DNA from: Bacillus mycoides
Lineage (GTDB): Bacteria > Bacillota > Bacilli > Bacillales > Bacillaceae_G
Direction of reading: 5' to 3'
Assembly: GCF_018742245.1 (NCBI RefSeq)
Contig: NZ_CP036132.1
Coordinates: forward strand, 4,583,001 to 4,647,000
DNA length: 64,000 nucleotides
The first letter of the stretch is position 1. Every line of letters begins with the position of its first letter. Of the stretch, positions 1-9,049 are shown piece after piece. Both the position numbers and the translations under genes were made by a program. Below the pieces are notes generated by a model that worked only from the letters and a program-made list of their open reading frames with translations, was not told the origin of the DNA and made no database searches.

Positions 1-147
1 AATCGTTGTATGTGTACTAGGAAATCCACCGTTTCCAACTAAACGAAAAGCATCTTTTCCAGAACGAAGATAATTCACTAAAAATTTCAATACTCCCGAA
101 GCCACCCAAGCTATAAATGGAAGTACACAATATAAATATGTTCCCAT
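1..147 (-). CDS. Divergent PAP2 (DUF212) family membrane protein, N-terminal part
   Basis: The first 49 codons of a gene that runs off the left edge. The ATG at 147 has a strong AGGAGGT site just upstream. The visible part has a hydrophobic N-terminus and a GNGGFPSTHTT stretch (about residues 38-48), matching the GGMPSSHSA-type motif of DUF212/YuiD, a family distantly related to PAP2 lipid phosphatases. B. subtilis also has a DUF212 gene (yuiD) next to yuiC. Here two further genes, an SMR transporter and a UbiA enzyme, lie between it and yuiC, and the spacing of 11 bp to the SMR gene suggests one transcript. An enzymatic role on a polyprenyl phosphate is possible but is inference. Confidence 0.75.
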   Translation of the reverse strand, partial: MGTYLYCVLPFIAWVASGVLKFLVNYLRSGKDAFRLVGNGGFPSTHTTI

Positions 148-158
148 TGCTTTACCTC

Positions 159-503
159 CTATGATTTTGCGATAAATAGAATTCCAACCACTATACATAC
201 CATTCCAGCAATTTTCATGAAATTGATAGTTTCACCAAACAATAGTGCTGACGCAATAATAACAAATACATATCCGAAGCTCACCATTGGATATGCATAA
301 CTTAGATCAACCTTTCTCAGTACAATCATCCATAATAATGCACTTAAACCGTAAAAAGCTAATCCAAAAAAGTTTGGTAAATTAACAAAATTCATAATAC
401 CTAAAGCCGCTGAACTTTGCGATTTCATTGCACCAAACTTTAATAAAATTTGTCCTACAACTCCCATACCAACTGATAAGATAATCATTAAAAATTGTTG
501 CAT
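159..503 (-). CDS. SMR/EamA-type small membrane transporter
   Basis: A 114-residue protein with four predicted membrane segments, the size and layout of the small multidrug resistance superfamily. The N-terminal segment has the GQILLKFGAMK pattern and the C-terminal one GMVCIVVGILFIAKS, close to ArnE/EamA-like half-transporters that move lipid-linked sugars as well as to drug exporters. The ATG at 503 follows AAGGAG. It is 11 bp from the DUF212 gene and 86 bp downstream of the UbiA gene, all on the same strand. This context argues for a lipid-linked substrate rather than a drug, but the sequence alone does not decide. Confidence 0.8.
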   Translation of the reverse strand: MQQFLMIILSVGMGVVGQILLKFGAMKSQSSAALGIMNFVNLPNFFGLAFYGLSALLWMIVLRKVDLSYAYPMVSFGYVFVIIASALLFGETINFMKIAGMVCIVVGILFIAKS

Positions 504-589
504 CTCTATACTCCTTAACTGTTTTTATTCCAAATAAAAAACGTTTAAGACACTCTTCTTAAACGTTTTAACAAACCCGAATAGAGTAA

Positions 590-1477
590 TTAAAAGTTCA
601 ATAGTATAATAATAACTGTTATCGCGTATAACAACACCGTTATTAAAATATGCTGATCCTCTAATAAAACTTTATCAGGTTCTCCACCTTTATCTTCCAT
701 GTGAACTAAATATAAATAACGAAAGATCCCGTAAATTACAAATGGGATTGTCCACATTAAATAGATACTTTTCCCTGCATTAAAAGTAAAAATAGCATAA
801 GTAACGATTGTTGCTGATGTAACAATTGTACTTAATTGATCTAATAAAGCAGGAGAGTAACTTTCTAATACTTTTCTATGAGAACCTTTATTAGCCTGTA
901 ACAACACTAATTCATGTCTTCTTTTATTAATAGCCAAGAATAGTGACAGTAATAATGTGCATAATAAAAACCATGGTGTAAATGGCACTTGAATGACTAA
1001 TCCCCCGGCTAACGCTCGTAAAACAAATCCAGATGCGATAATTAAAATATCAATTATTACAACATGCTTTAGACGAATTGAATACGCTACATTTAAAGTG
1101 AAATATACAGCTAACACTAAACACAATAATGGGTTTAATACATATGAAACTACTAAAGATGCTACTAAAATCACACAACCTGCCGTAATAGCAAAATACG
1201 GATTTAATGCACCTGATGCCATCGGTCGGTATCGTTTAACAGGGTGTTGTCGATCCGCCTCAATATCCATAAAATCATTTAAAATATACACACAACCAGA
1301 TATCGCACAAAATAGCGCAAAACAAATTGTAGCTTGTGCCACCATAGTTAAAGATACTTGTTTTATAGAAAAGACTAGCGCTGCAAATACAAGCAAGTTT
1401 TTAGTCCATTGCTTCGGGCGTAACTGTTTAAAAAACAATACAACTATATTCTGTTGAGATAAAGTTCCTTCTCTCAT
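590..1477 (-). CDS. UbiA-family prenyltransferase, decaprenyl-phosphate phosphoribosyltransferase-like
   Basis: A 295-residue membrane enzyme with about eight or nine hydrophobic segments. The N-terminal RPKQWTKNLLVFAAL and the catalytic NDFMDIEADRQHP (NDxxDxxxD, about residues 67-79) followed by KRYRPMASG are typical of the UbiA subgroup that includes mycobacterial Rv3806c, which moves phosphoribose from PRPP to decaprenyl phosphate. Other UbiA members use quinone or heme precursors. The ATG at 1477 lacks a good SD site, so the exact start is uncertain. A DUF212 phosphatase-like gene and an SMR transporter follow on the same strand. The lipid and sugar used here are unknown. Confidence 0.8.
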   Translation of the reverse strand: MREGTLSQQNIVVLFFKQLRPKQWTKNLLVFAALVFSIKQVSLTMVAQATICFALFCAISGCVYILNDFMDIEADRQHPVKRYRPMASGALNPYFAITAGCVILVASLVVSYVLNPLLCLVLAVYFTLNVAYSIRLKHVVIIDILIIASGFVLRALAGGLVIQVPFTPWFLLCTLLLSLFLAINKRRHELVLLQANKGSHRKVLESYSPALLDQLSTIVTSATIVTYAIFTFNAGKSIYLMWTIPFVIYGIFRYLYLVHMEDKGGEPDKVLLEDQHILITVLLYAITVIIILLNF

Positions 1478-1607
1478 AATAATAAGAGAGCTTCTATTTC
1501 TTTCACTCTCTTCCGTCCCTCCCTATTCAATTGTTATTTCCTTCTAGTACAGGAAAGATTATAACATATAAACTTAACATTGAAAATCAGCTATTAAATA
1601 CCGATAA

Positions 1608-1662
1608 TAAAGGGCTCTCCTCTATATTAATATTTCTCAAAAATACAGGAGGAAGCCCTATC
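1608..1662 (-). terminator. Hairpin downstream of yuiC
   Basis: AGGGCT plus TCCTC (1611-1622) pairs with GAGGA plus AGCCCT (1648-1659), giving a stem of about 11 bp with one bulge. Read on the minus strand it follows the yuiC stop codon and ends in a short T-rich run, so it probably terminates yuiC and separates it from the UbiA gene. Confidence 0.55.
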
Positions 1663-1673
1663 GATTATATATT

Positions 1674-2294
1674 CTATTTTAAATATTGTCCGCGAAACAC
1701 TTGCATCGTTTCGTCTTGATTTAACATCGTTAACTCTTCTTCCGAAAACTTACCATTTCCTATTTTCACTATATACACATTTACTTTTTTCTTACCCCAT
1801 TGGCTATAAACATCTTTCACCGTATCATAATATAAATCGAGACGATTTCCTTTTATAGCACCGCCCTTATCAGCTACAACACCATATCCGTAACCTGGCA
1901 CGAATAGAATTGTCCCAAGCGGGAATACGCGCAAGTCAGCAGCGATTGTGGAATATAAATCCCTTTTTGCTTTAACACCTGAATATGTAATGCCATACTC
2001 TGGATGCCCCGGTCTCTTTCCAGTTGACTCTATACCTGATGTATAACCAGTTGCAGTCATTTCTATAACACGATATTTAGACCAGTCATTTGCCTGCTCT
2101 AAAGCATTTATCACTTCTTTACTCGGAGCAACTTTTTTCTCAATTTCTGCTGCATGTACTTCTTTTGCACTTGTTTCTTCATATGATTTTATAATCTCCA
2201 ATAAAGAAACTCCTGTGAAAGCCTTCCATGTTACGCATAATGCGAATGCAAGTAAACAAGTCATCATAATGCGAATACAATATCGTTTTAACAT
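1674..2294 (-). CDS. yuiC: YuiC-like 3D-domain protein
   Basis: A secreted or membrane-anchored protein with one N-terminal hydrophobic segment ([14 protein letters not shown]) and a C-terminal 3D domain, the double-psi beta-barrel of MltA/Sps-type muralytic enzymes. The domain's three conserved aspartates are seen in [25 protein letters not shown] and NRLDLYYD. The family cuts or remodels peptidoglycan, and B. subtilis YuiC is a stationary-phase muralytic enzyme. The frame is open to an ATG at 2327, but MLKRYC at 2294 aligns better with the family and has GGAG upstream (spacing is long, about 14 nt), so the start is not settled. It lies beside yuiB as in B. subtilis. Confidence 0.85.
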   Translation of the reverse strand: MLKRYCIRIMMTCLLAFALCVTWKAFTGVSLLEIIKSYEETSAKEVHAAEIEKKVAPSKEVINALEQANDWSKYRVIEMTATGYTSGIESTGKRPGHPEYGITYSGVKAKRDLYSTIAADLRVFPLGTILFVPGYGYGVVADKGGAIKGNRLDLYYDTVKDVYSQWGKKKVNVYIVKIGNGKFSEEELTMLNQDETMQVFRGQYLK

Positions 2295-2380
2295 TTTTAT
2301 ATTCCACACTCCTTCATCGTTAATCATTCCCTATACGATGAAGGAATATGCAAAAAAATAATCTCCAAATTGATTGGAGA

Positions 2381-2698
2381 TTAAAACATTTGATATCCAC
2401 TTTTCCGAAGTTTCTTAATTATGATTCCTGCTAAAGCAGCACCTACTAATCCAGTAGATAGAATAAACACATCTGCGTGTCCTAAATGCGATACACTCGT
2501 CCCAAATGAAGAAAATGTTTCTTTTGGCTTTGAAAAATAGTCCCATACACTCGCTTTATTAATAATAAGCATACAAATAATCGGATACACAATAACCATT
2601 ACCCACGTAGCTCGCAAAATCATGTTGAGCAAAAATCCAATTCCAAAAAATAAAATAAAGAACAACATCATTGAAATAAGTAGTACCGGTATACTCAC
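2381..2698 (-). CDS. yuiB: YuiB-like membrane protein
   Basis: A 105-residue protein with three hydrophobic segments, the same length as B. subtilis YuiB, in the same place between yuiC and the yum genes. Its start overlaps the end of the Nudix gene by 4 bp (an ATGA junction), so the two are translationally coupled. Function is unknown. The family assignment rests on length, hydrophobic profile and synteny. Confidence 0.8.
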   Translation of the reverse strand: MSIPVLLISMMLFFILFFGIGFLLNMILRATWVMVIVYPIICMLIINKASVWDYFSKPKETFSSFGTSVSHLGHADVFILSTGLVGAALAGIIIKKLRKSGYQMF

Positions 2699-3201
2699 TT
2701 CTTCTCCCTCTCCTTCGCATACGCCGTAAACACATGATAAGCCGTATAACCAAATTGCTCTCCTGGATTTAATGTTTTGTCCATTTCAAAATGCGACTCT
2801 GCTCTTCCTTCTAATAAATATTTGATGAGTACAGAAGTATTTTGATCATCTGCAATATTTTCTGGATGTAAAAAAGCTACTTCCGACAATTCTTTCTCCT
2901 GTACGATAATGTCTTCTCCCTCTGGCTCTAGAAGAAAAATAATCATATTATCACTAATTTCATTATGAATAACACCTGAGCGAATACCAATAATCCCCTT
3001 TACATGAGAAACAATTCCTGTTTCTTCCAAAATCTCACGTTTCACAGCTTCATCAACAGTCTCACCTTCATTAACAAAACCAGCTGGTAAAGACCATTGC
3101 CCTTTCAATCCACCGTATTTTTTCTTAACGAATAGCCATCTCCCATCTTTTGTAGCTACTAAGCCACTGACAGCTAACCACACTTTCCCTCGCTTCCCCA
3201 T
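2695..3201 (-). CDS. Nudix hydrolase
   Basis: A 168-residue protein with a complete Nudix box at residues 41-63: G-x5-E-x7-REILEETGI, including the metal-binding REILEE. Nudix enzymes split nucleoside diphosphates linked to another group; the substrate cannot be read from the sequence. The ATG at 3201 has a perfect AGGAGG site. It sits where B. subtilis carries the small gene yuiA, between yuiB and yumB, and its stop overlaps the yuiB start. Proximity to two pyridine-nucleotide oxidoreductases (yumB, yumC) makes a nucleotide-sanitation role plausible, but that is inference. Confidence 0.9.
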   Translation of the reverse strand: MGKRGKVWLAVSGLVATKDGRWLFVKKKYGGLKGQWSLPAGFVNEGETVDEAVKREILEETGIVSHVKGIIGIRSGVIHNEISDNMIIFLLEPEGEDIIVQEKELSEVAFLHPENIADDQNTSVLIKYLLEGRAESHFEMDKTLNPGEQFGYTAYHVFTAYAKEREKK

Positions 3202-3272
3202 AATATAACCTCCTCCACCAAACGAACAGAATATTCTTTCTTTTTTATATATTATACTATATTTTCAATACG

Positions 3273-3311
3273 AAAAAAGCAGAAACAGCTCATAGCCGTT
3301 TCTGCTTTTTC
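3273..3311 (-). terminator. Terminator of yumB
   Basis: A 9-bp stem, AGCAGAAAC (3279-3287) with GTTTCTGCT (3298-3306), flanked by A-rich and T-rich runs. On the minus strand it follows the yumB stop and ends in six T. Confidence 0.85.
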
Positions 3312-3320
3312 TACTATATA

Positions 3321-4529
3321 TTAAAAGAACTTCAATTTACCTTTTTTAAGAACTAATAAAGGTCCGCCTAGTAAGAATAAGTAACGGTTGTCGATTACTT
3401 TCTTCATGAATGAAGCTTTCCAACCTGTTAACTTTTTACCCATAACAACGCCCATTGCATCGTCATGACCTAATGAACATACAGATCCTTTATTATCAAA
3501 TGCGAACTTTTTCATTTCACCTTTACCGCGAACTAACACAGTTAAATTGTGTGCAATGTTATAACCTTCTTGAATTGCAATCTGTGCTGTTGGTGGGTAT
3601 GGACGGTTAATCTCCTCATTGATGATTAACGCTGCGTCACCAACCATGAATACATCTTCATGACCCGGAGCGTGCATGTACTCATCCACTTTAATACGTC
3701 CGCGCATTGCTTCAAATCCAGACTCTTCCACAATACCGTTACCACGAACACCTGCAGCCCAAACTACAGTTTCAGATTTAAGAAGTTCAGCATCATCACC
3801 GTTTGCAACGATAATACCTTCTTCAGTTGCTTCCTTAATTGCTGTACCTATGCGGAATTCTACACCTTTTTTCTCAAGTTGTTTTACAGCGTACTCAACT
3901 AATGCTGGATCGAAACCAGGAAGTGCTGTTGGAGCAGCTTCTACACAGATGATACGTGCTTTTTCACGTGGAACATCGTACTCTTTGCAAAGTTCAGGAA
4001 TACGGTTTGCAAGCTCACCTACGTACTCGATACCAGTAAATCCAGCACCACCAACAACGATTGTTACTAACTCATCACGTTTTTCAGTCGCATATTGAGC
4101 GAACTTTTCTTCCATATGCTCACGAATTTGACGAGTTGCATTAATGTTAGTGATTGAGAATGCATGCTCTTTTAACCCTTTAATTCCGAACGTTTCTGAT
4201 TCGAAACCAAGACCGATTACTAAGTAATCATACTCTAATTCACCATTTTTTAAGATAATACGTTTTTCAGCAGCTTTAATCTCTACTACTGTATCTTGTA
4301 CAAAGTTCACTTTATTTGTATCGATAACGTCTTGAATATCTAGACAGATTTTATCATCTTGTAATGTACCAGCTGCACTCTCATGTAACCAAGTTGCTTG
4401 GTAGTGATAGCTATTGTTGTTTACTAACGTAATTTCAGCTTCACTTACAGATAATGTTTTTTGCAGACGAACAGTCGTAATCATCCCGCCATAACCTGCA
4501 CCTAAAACTACGATTTTTGGAGTCTTCAC
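3321..4529 (-). CDS. yumB: Type II NADH dehydrogenase-like FAD oxidoreductase (YumB)
   Basis: A 402-residue pyridine nucleotide-disulfide oxidoreductase of the NDH-2 group. FAD-binding GAGYGG is at residues 10-15, the NAD-binding [14 protein letters not shown] in mid-protein, and the second FAD motif VFMVGDAA near residue 300. Such enzymes pass electrons from NADH to the quinone pool at the membrane surface. The open frame extends to 4619, but the GTG at 4529, preceded by AAAGGG, gives the family N-terminus [15 protein letters not shown]. It is divergent from yumC. A palindrome resembling a Rex operator overlaps its promoter (see separate entry). Confidence 0.9.
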   Translation of the reverse strand: MKTPKIVVLGAGYGGMITTVRLQKTLSVSEAEITLVNNNSYHYQATWLHESAAGTLQDDKICLDIQDVIDTNKVNFVQDTVVEIKAAEKRIILKNGELEYDYLVIGLGFESETFGIKGLKEHAFSITNINATRQIREHMEEKFAQYATEKRDELVTIVVGGAGFTGIEYVGELANRIPELCKEYDVPREKARIICVEAAPTALPGFDPALVEYAVKQLEKKGVEFRIGTAIKEATEEGIIVANGDDAELLKSETVVWAAGVRGNGIVEESGFEAMRGRIKVDEYMHAPGHEDVFMVGDAALIINEEINRPYPPTAQIAIQEGYNIAHNLTVLVRGKGEMKKFAFDNKGSVCSLGHDDAMGVVMGKKLTGWKASFMKKVIDNRYLFLLGGPLLVLKKGKLKFF

Positions 4530-4600
4530 TAAATCACAACCCTTTTCTTTATATAATAGTAATAAAAAATAATACCAAGTACTAAAAACTCTATTTGTCA

Positions 4601-4647
4601 AGAATGTGGAATTTATCACATTCTATATCATAACAAAACGCAGTCAA
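4601..4647 (-). promoter_or_regulatory. yumB promoter with Rex-like operator
   Basis: On the minus strand, TTGACT (complement of 4642-4647) and TAGAAT (complement of 4620-4625) form a sigma-A promoter with a 16-nt spacer. An exact 8-bp inverted repeat, AGAATGTG (4601-4608) and CACATTCT (4617-4624), overlaps the -10 and start region. Its TGTG-N8-CACA core resembles the NADH-sensing repressor Rex's TTGTGAA-N4-TTCACAA. Repression of an NADH dehydrogenase by Rex would match B. subtilis ndh. Confidence 0.55.
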
Positions 4648-4987
4648 AAAATCGTACGAAATTTGTCATAGAAATTTAACATAATACTTCCCTATATTAG
4701 TCGGTTTCATTCCATAATTCAAGCACCTAGAGAATTATCAATATTTTAAAATAACATAGCGTTTTCAAGGGTTTTTCAGCCTTTTTTTCATGTATTTTCC
4801 TTTCGCTATATTTTATACGATTCTAAAACATCTATGCGCAAACTTACTTATTATTCAGTCGTTTTCAGAAGTATTATTAACTGAAATATGCTATCATTTA
4901 TTTGAATGTGTCATCATTTGCAGGATTTTCATGTACATATGAACAATATATGAAATCAATATTAAAATTCCATCATCTATAGGGGGA
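4648..4987. other. Divergent yumB/yumC promoter region
   Basis: An AT-rich gap between the divergent oxidoreductase genes. Apart from the yumB promoter described separately, I see no gene or clear palindrome. The yumC SD site (a run of five G) lies at 4982-4986. Confidence 0.5.
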
Positions 4988-5983
4988 ATGAAAATGACAG
5001 AAAATCAAAAAGTTTACGACATAACAATTATTGGTGGTGGCCCAACAGGACTATTCACTGCATTTTATGGCGGAATGAGACAAGCAAGTGTAAAAATTAT
5101 TGAAAGCTTACCTCAACTTGGCGGGCAATTATCCGCATTATATCCCGAAAAATATATTTATGATGTAGCTGGGTTCCCAAAAGTGCGCGCACAAGAGTTA
5201 GTTGATAACTTAAAAGAACAAATGAAAAAGTTCGATCCAACTGTTTGCTTAGAAGAAGCTGTTGATACGCTTGAAAAACAAGCTGACGGTATATTTAAAC
5301 TTGTTACAAATAAACAAACTCACTACTCTAAATCTGTCATTATTACTGCTGGCAATGGTGCTTTCCAACCACGCCGCTTAGAATTAGAAGGCACAGCAAA
5401 ATACGAAAAGAAAAACTTACATTATTTCGTTGATGATATGAATAAATTTGCTGGAAAACGCGTCGTAGTATTTGGCGGCGGTGACTCAGCAGTAGACTGG
5501 ACAATGATGTTAGAACCGATTGCGGACAAAGTTACAATTGTTCATCGCCGTGATAAATTCCGTGCACATGAACATAGCGTAGAAAGCTTAATGAATTCCC
5601 GTGCAGAAGTAAGCACACCGTATGTTCCAGTTGAACTCATCGGTGATGACACGATTGAACAAGTTGTTCTTCAGCACGTAAAAACAGAAGAAAAAGTTAT
5701 CCTTGATGTTGATGACGTAATCGTAAACTACGGCTTCGTGTCTTCGCTTGGTCCAATTAAAAACTGGGGCTTAGATATTCAAAAGAACAGCATCCTCGTG
5801 AACTCAAAAATGGAAACAAATATTCCTGGCATTTACGCTGCTGGTGACATTTGTACATATGAAGGAAAAGTAAAACTCATTGCTTGCGGCTTTGGTGAAG
5901 CACCGACAGCAGTAAACAATGCAAAAGCTTACTTCGATCCAAACGCAAAACTTCAACCAATGCACAGCTCAAGTATGTTTTAA
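4988..5983 (+). CDS. yumC: Ferredoxin/flavodoxin-NADP(+) reductase, thioredoxin reductase-like
   Basis: A 331-residue FAD enzyme of the YumC/FNR2 type, built like thioredoxin reductase but lacking its CxxC pair. FAD motif GGGPTG is at residues 14-19, the NADPH motif GGGDSAVDW near residue 160, and GIYAAGDIC near the C-terminus. It reduces ferredoxin or flavodoxin with NADPH and so supplies electrons for Fe-S and flavodoxin-dependent enzymes; in B. subtilis yumC is essential. Two in-frame ATGs (4988 and 4994) follow the AGGGGG site. The second has better spacing, but database family members usually use the first. Confidence 0.93.
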   Translation: MKMTENQKVYDITIIGGGPTGLFTAFYGGMRQASVKIIESLPQLGGQLSALYPEKYIYDVAGFPKVRAQELVDNLKEQMKKFDPTVCLEEAVDTLEKQADGIFKLVTNKQTHYSKSVIITAGNGAFQPRRLELEGTAKYEKKNLHYFVDDMNKFAGKRVVVFGGGDSAVDWTMMLEPIADKVTIVHRRDKFRAHEHSVESLMNSRAEVSTPYVPVELIGDDTIEQVVLQHVKTEEKVILDVDDVIVNYGFVSSLGPIKNWGLDIQKNSILVNSKMETNIPGIYAAGDICTYEGKVKLIACGFGEAPTAVNNAKAYFDPNAKLQPMHSSSMF

Positions 5984-5991
5984 TATAGAAA

Positions 5992-6033
5992 TGAAAAGAA
6001 CTCTTTTTACATGAAAGGAGTTCTTTTCACACT
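5992..6033 (+). terminator. Terminator of yumC
   Basis: A 12-bp perfect stem, TGAAAAGAACTC (5992-6003) with GAGTTCTTTTCA (6018-6029), just after the yumC stop. Confidence 0.85.
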
Positions 6034-6150
6034 CTCTCCTTTTCCTAACTAAAATACATTCCAATTTTATAAAAAAACACTACTTCCTTCCAAAATATGT
6101 TACAATAAAAACAGAACATACGTTTCATTTAATAAAGGGAGGTTTTATTA

Positions 6151-6627
6151 ATGAAAGAACCTATTCTCGTAAAAAAAGAAGCTTTCCAAGCAATCGGTGT
6201 CTCTATTACAACTACAAACGAAAAAGAAGCATCGACTGAAGGAAGGATTCCAATGCTTTGGAATCGCTACTTTCAAGAACAAATCATGCATCAAATTCCA
6301 AATCAACAAACAAAAGAAACATTCGCCTTCTATTCAAACTACGAATCAGATGAAACTGGTACGTATCAATTTACGATTGGTATGCCCGTTTCTTCATTAG
6401 AAGACGTTCCTGAAAATATGACAACTTTAACAATCCCTGCTACTACGTATGCGGTATTTACAACGAGAAAGGGACCAGTTTCTGAAGTCGTTTGCGAGGC
6501 TTGGGAATATATTTGGCAATGGTCGAAAGAAAACAAACGTGCCTTTACAACAGATTTCGAACTGTATGATGAAAAAGTAACAGATCCAAATAACGTACAA
6601 TTGAATATTTATATTGCATTAGCCTAA
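6151..6627 (+). CDS. GyrI-like effector-binding domain protein
   Basis: A 158-residue single-domain protein matching the GyrI-like/AraC effector-binding fold: alternating strands with the TIPATTYAVFTTRKGPVSEV segment and the C-terminal TDFELYDEKVTDPNNVQLNIYIAL typical of the domain. No DNA-binding domain is attached, so it is a stand-alone ligand-binding protein; the ligand is unknown. The ATG follows AAAGGGAGG with good spacing, and the gene is monocistronic with its own terminator. Relatives have been tied to small hydrophobic compound binding, which is only a hint here. Confidence 0.8.
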   Translation: MKEPILVKKEAFQAIGVSITTTNEKEASTEGRIPMLWNRYFQEQIMHQIPNQQTKETFAFYSNYESDETGTYQFTIGMPVSSLEDVPENMTTLTIPATTYAVFTTRKGPVSEVVCEAWEYIWQWSKENKRAFTTDFELYDEKVTDPNNVQLNIYIALA

Positions 6628-6633
6628 AACATT

Positions 6634-6667
6634 AAAAAGAAGATGCCCTTGGTATCTTCTTTTTTTG
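6634..6667 (+). terminator. Terminator of the GyrI-like gene
   Basis: An 11-bp stem, AAAAAGAAGAT (6634-6644) with ATCTTCTTTTT (6654-6664), followed by more T. Confidence 0.88.
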
Positions 6668-6744
6668 TCGTGAAATAGCCACTGTGCAAATTCATTATTA
6701 TTGTCTACAATGAGAAAGTGCAGTATAGAACTATTAGAAACTGT

Positions 6745-6850
6745 ATAAAGTGAAACTATACTCAGTGGAGGGGTGATCTCCCACCTAACTTCTTTGCTCC
6801 AGCCGAATTTTGAGGTGGGAGTTTTACTGCCCGCAAATAGCGGGCTAAAA
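6745..6850 (-). repeat. bcr1-like repeat, degenerate and partly deleted
   Basis: On the minus strand the segment reads CCCGCTATTTGCGGGCAGTAA, then a CTCCCACCTCAAAATTC arm, the matching AGGTGGGAG arm, and an end reading TTTCACTTTAT. This follows the full-length copy at 39305-39460 but lacks the internal TGCCCGTAAAAGCCC part. One flank keeps the TTTAT pentamer (6745-6749, as ATAAA); the other (6846-6850) has decayed to TAAAA. Sizes and ends agree with bcr1, a non-coding repeat of the B. cereus group. Confidence 0.75.
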
Positions 6851-6902
6851 CGATTATTAATAGGTTTTTCAGTCTAAAATCGGTACATAGAAAGGAAGCA
6901 CT

Positions 6903-8150
6903 ATGGAGGAACTACAACAAAATAAATCTGCTTTAGAAGGAAGCGGAAAACCGTTATTAAAAAATACGAACTTCCTTTTTCTTTGGGCAGCTACTCTCTT
7001 TTCGAGTTTTGCTTTAGCCTTTTTTACTTTTTCACAAACATGGTACATAGCAAAAACATTAAACCTTGAGGCTTCACTCGGTATTGTTTTCGTGGCTCTT
7101 AGTGTTCCAAGGCTCATCTTTATGATTATCGGCGGAGCATTAGCTGATAAATTCCCGAAAAAAAATATTATGTTTTACTCTAATATTATTCGCGCTATTC
7201 TTGTCGCAACTATTCTCACCTGGTTCATCGTCGGTGATGTAACACTATATACATTTGCTTTGTTCGCTTTGTTCTTCGGACTTGCTGACGCTTTCTTCTG
7301 GTCAGCAGATGGATCTATTCTGCCTGAACTTGTAGAAAAAAGCCGTTTAACACAAGCAAATTCACTTACTCAAATGACAAACCAAGCATCTGTCATTTTA
7401 GGACCTGTACTTGGCGGTATTCTCATTAAATTTACGAACTATGAAACAATTTTTTCAATTACAATCCTGCTACTCATTATCGCTGCAATACTCGTTCAAA
7501 AAATACAATTTACCATACCCGAAAAAAATGAAACAGATAAAGGCATGTTTACTTCTATTAAAGAGGGAATTTCATATGTAAAAGAATCACCATTTCTTTC
7601 AACTTTCCTCATATGTAGCGCCTTTTTAAACTTATTTTTAATCGGCCCAATGCAAGTAGGCTTCCCGCTCTTCGTCAAAAACGTTCTGCACGGTGATTCA
7701 CTTCAGTTTAGTTACTTAGAAGCGTCTGTTGGCGGCGGGATGGCGATAGGAGCTGTCATTGTTGGATTAAAAAACATTAACCGCAGACGTGGTCTATTTT
7801 GTATTATCATGATGCTACTGTCTGGTATATTCTTCCTAACCATTAACTTTAGCACCGTACTTTGGCAAGCGTTATTAGCCGGAATGTTTTACGGTATTAC
7901 AATTGCGATGGCTATCGTTCCACTTATGGCAATGATTCAATCAACAGTAAAAGAAGAGATGATGGGACGCGTTATGAGTTTACTCATGCTTTCATCGATG
8001 GGATTCATTCCGCTCTCTTACGCATTTACATCGCTTGCACTTGGGATCGGCATTCCAATTGTAACGGTTATGAAAAGCGGTGCAATCGCTGTTATCGTCT
8101 TTGTACTATTTGTAGCAATTCGTGTTCCAGTTGTAAGAAAGTTCGATTAG
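6903..8150 (+). CDS. MFS efflux transporter (MFS_3 type)
   Basis: A 415-residue protein with about twelve hydrophobic segments. It has the family's loop motif between helices 2 and 3 (GGALADKFPKKN, about residues 78-89) and a second-half GGGMAIGAVIVGL. This is the drug or siderophore exporter branch of the major facilitator superfamily, driven by proton exchange; the substrate is not evident. ATG at 6903 is preceded by AAAGGAAG. It stands alone between a bcr1-like element and its own terminator, which it shares with the convergent HTH gene. Confidence 0.88.
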   Translation: MEELQQNKSALEGSGKPLLKNTNFLFLWAATLFSSFALAFFTFSQTWYIAKTLNLEASLGIVFVALSVPRLIFMIIGGALADKFPKKNIMFYSNIIRAILVATILTWFIVGDVTLYTFALFALFFGLADAFFWSADGSILPELVEKSRLTQANSLTQMTNQASVILGPVLGGILIKFTNYETIFSITILLLIIAAILVQKIQFTIPEKNETDKGMFTSIKEGISYVKESPFLSTFLICSAFLNLFLIGPMQVGFPLFVKNVLHGDSLQFSYLEASVGGGMAIGAVIVGLKNINRRRGLFCIIMMLLSGIFFLTINFSTVLWQALLAGMFYGITIAMAIVPLMAMIQSTVKEEMMGRVMSLLMLSSMGFIPLSYAFTSLALGIGIPIVTVMKSGAIAVIVFVLFVAIRVPVVRKFD

Positions 8151-8156
8151 CTACTT

Positions 8157-8188
8157 AGAGTCATGTATTATACGCATGACTCTTTTTT
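8157..8188. terminator. Terminator between MFS gene and HTH gene
   Basis: A perfect 9-bp stem, AGAGTCATG (8157-8165) with CATGACTCT (8175-8183), followed by T6. It ends the MFS gene and overlaps the 3' end of the convergent HTH gene, whose last codons form one arm. Confidence 0.85.
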
Positions 8189-9049
8189 AAATGGATCGAA
8201 TAACGGTATTCCCTTACTTCTCCTTAATGCCGCTCCCCACTCTAATCCAATTTCTAAAAATAAATCTCGCATCGTACTATACAACAGTGCTCCAACATCT
8301 TTACGAATTTCTCCGTACTTATACGCTCTCACAACACTTTTCACCCTCCAAATTAAATTTCCACGCACTTCTTCATCAGCTAATATTCCCTCTAATACAG
8401 CACCTTGTTCTAGTAATCCGCTCTTTTTATAAGCAAGTTCCACCTTACTCCAAAATATATTAATCTTCTTCGGATTACTCGTCATCGGTATGAGCGCGTA
8501 TATAAAAGGCTTCGGTATATCGTGACGACAATACGTTTCATCAAGCTCGTACGTTACTTTTCTTTTCTCTTTTATTTGTGGAATGTTTTTAGAAAGAATT
8601 GTTTCTCCCGCGCGTTTTTGCTCATTTCCACTACAGCCATCTGCACGATCATCACTTTCACATGCGGACATCTTCATACGGTCATCCATGCGGTCAATCG
8701 CAGATTTAAGAAATACATATAAGTTTGCACTATATCCGCCGCGCTTATATCTTTCCTTTGTCGCAACACGCTTTATAATTCCAAGCTCCTCTAACTTCGC
8801 AATCGAGCGGCGTACCGTACGAATACTCTTTCCAACATTTGTAGCAATTGTCTCCATTAACGGACAAGCAACACCAACTGTTTCGTTCTTCTCATTAACC
8901 GCATATTTCCCTAAAAAATGAATAACTAAAGAATCAGTCTTATTTAGTTGAAACTGATAACATTTAAAAACTTTTTTTTGATGTGCATTAAACTCTTCTT
9001 TACTTCGAAATTCACTGTATGGTTTCATTAAATTATATAAGCTTCCCAT
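8168..9049 (-). CDS. Winged helix-turn-helix protein of unknown role
   Basis: A 293-residue soluble protein. Residues about 65-105 (MEITATNVGKSIRTVRRSI-like region ending LEELGIIKRV) form a classical winged HTH like that of replication-initiator and DnaD-type proteins. A charged linker follows (about 130-180), then an alpha-helical C-terminal half. No recombinase or phage gene is nearby. The frame is open to 9232, but ATG 9049 has a GAGGTGAT site at the right distance and restores the family-like start. It is divergent from the DUF523 gene. DNA binding is a safe inference; the target is not known. Confidence 0.7.
   Translation of the reverse strand: MGSLYNLMKPYSEFRSKEEFNAHQKKVFKCYQFQLNKTDSLVIHFLGKYAVNEKNETVGVACPLMETIATNVGKSIRTVRRSIAKLEELGIIKRVATKERYKRGGYSANLYVFLKSAIDRMDDRMKMSACESDDRADGCSGNEQKRAGETILSKNIPQIKEKRKVTYELDETYCRHDIPKPFIYALIPMTSNPKKINIFWSKVELAYKKSGLLEQGAVLEGILADEEVRGNLIWRVKSVVRAYKYGEIRKDVGALLYSTMRDLFLEIGLEWGAALRRSKGIPLFDPFKKESCV

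Noticed and set aside
993..1457. 154-codon ORF antisense to the UbiA gene
   Set aside because: It has no SD site, is Thr/Ile/Lys-rich in a random way, and lies fully opposite a clear UbiA membrane protein.
1531..1719. 62-codon ORF between the UbiA gene and yuiC
   Set aside because: It spans the yuiC terminator hairpin, has no SD site and overlaps the yuiC 3' end.
8168..9049. Prophage or plasmid replication remnant
   Set aside because: The HTH protein resembles replication initiators in its domain, but no integrase, capsid or att repeats surround it.
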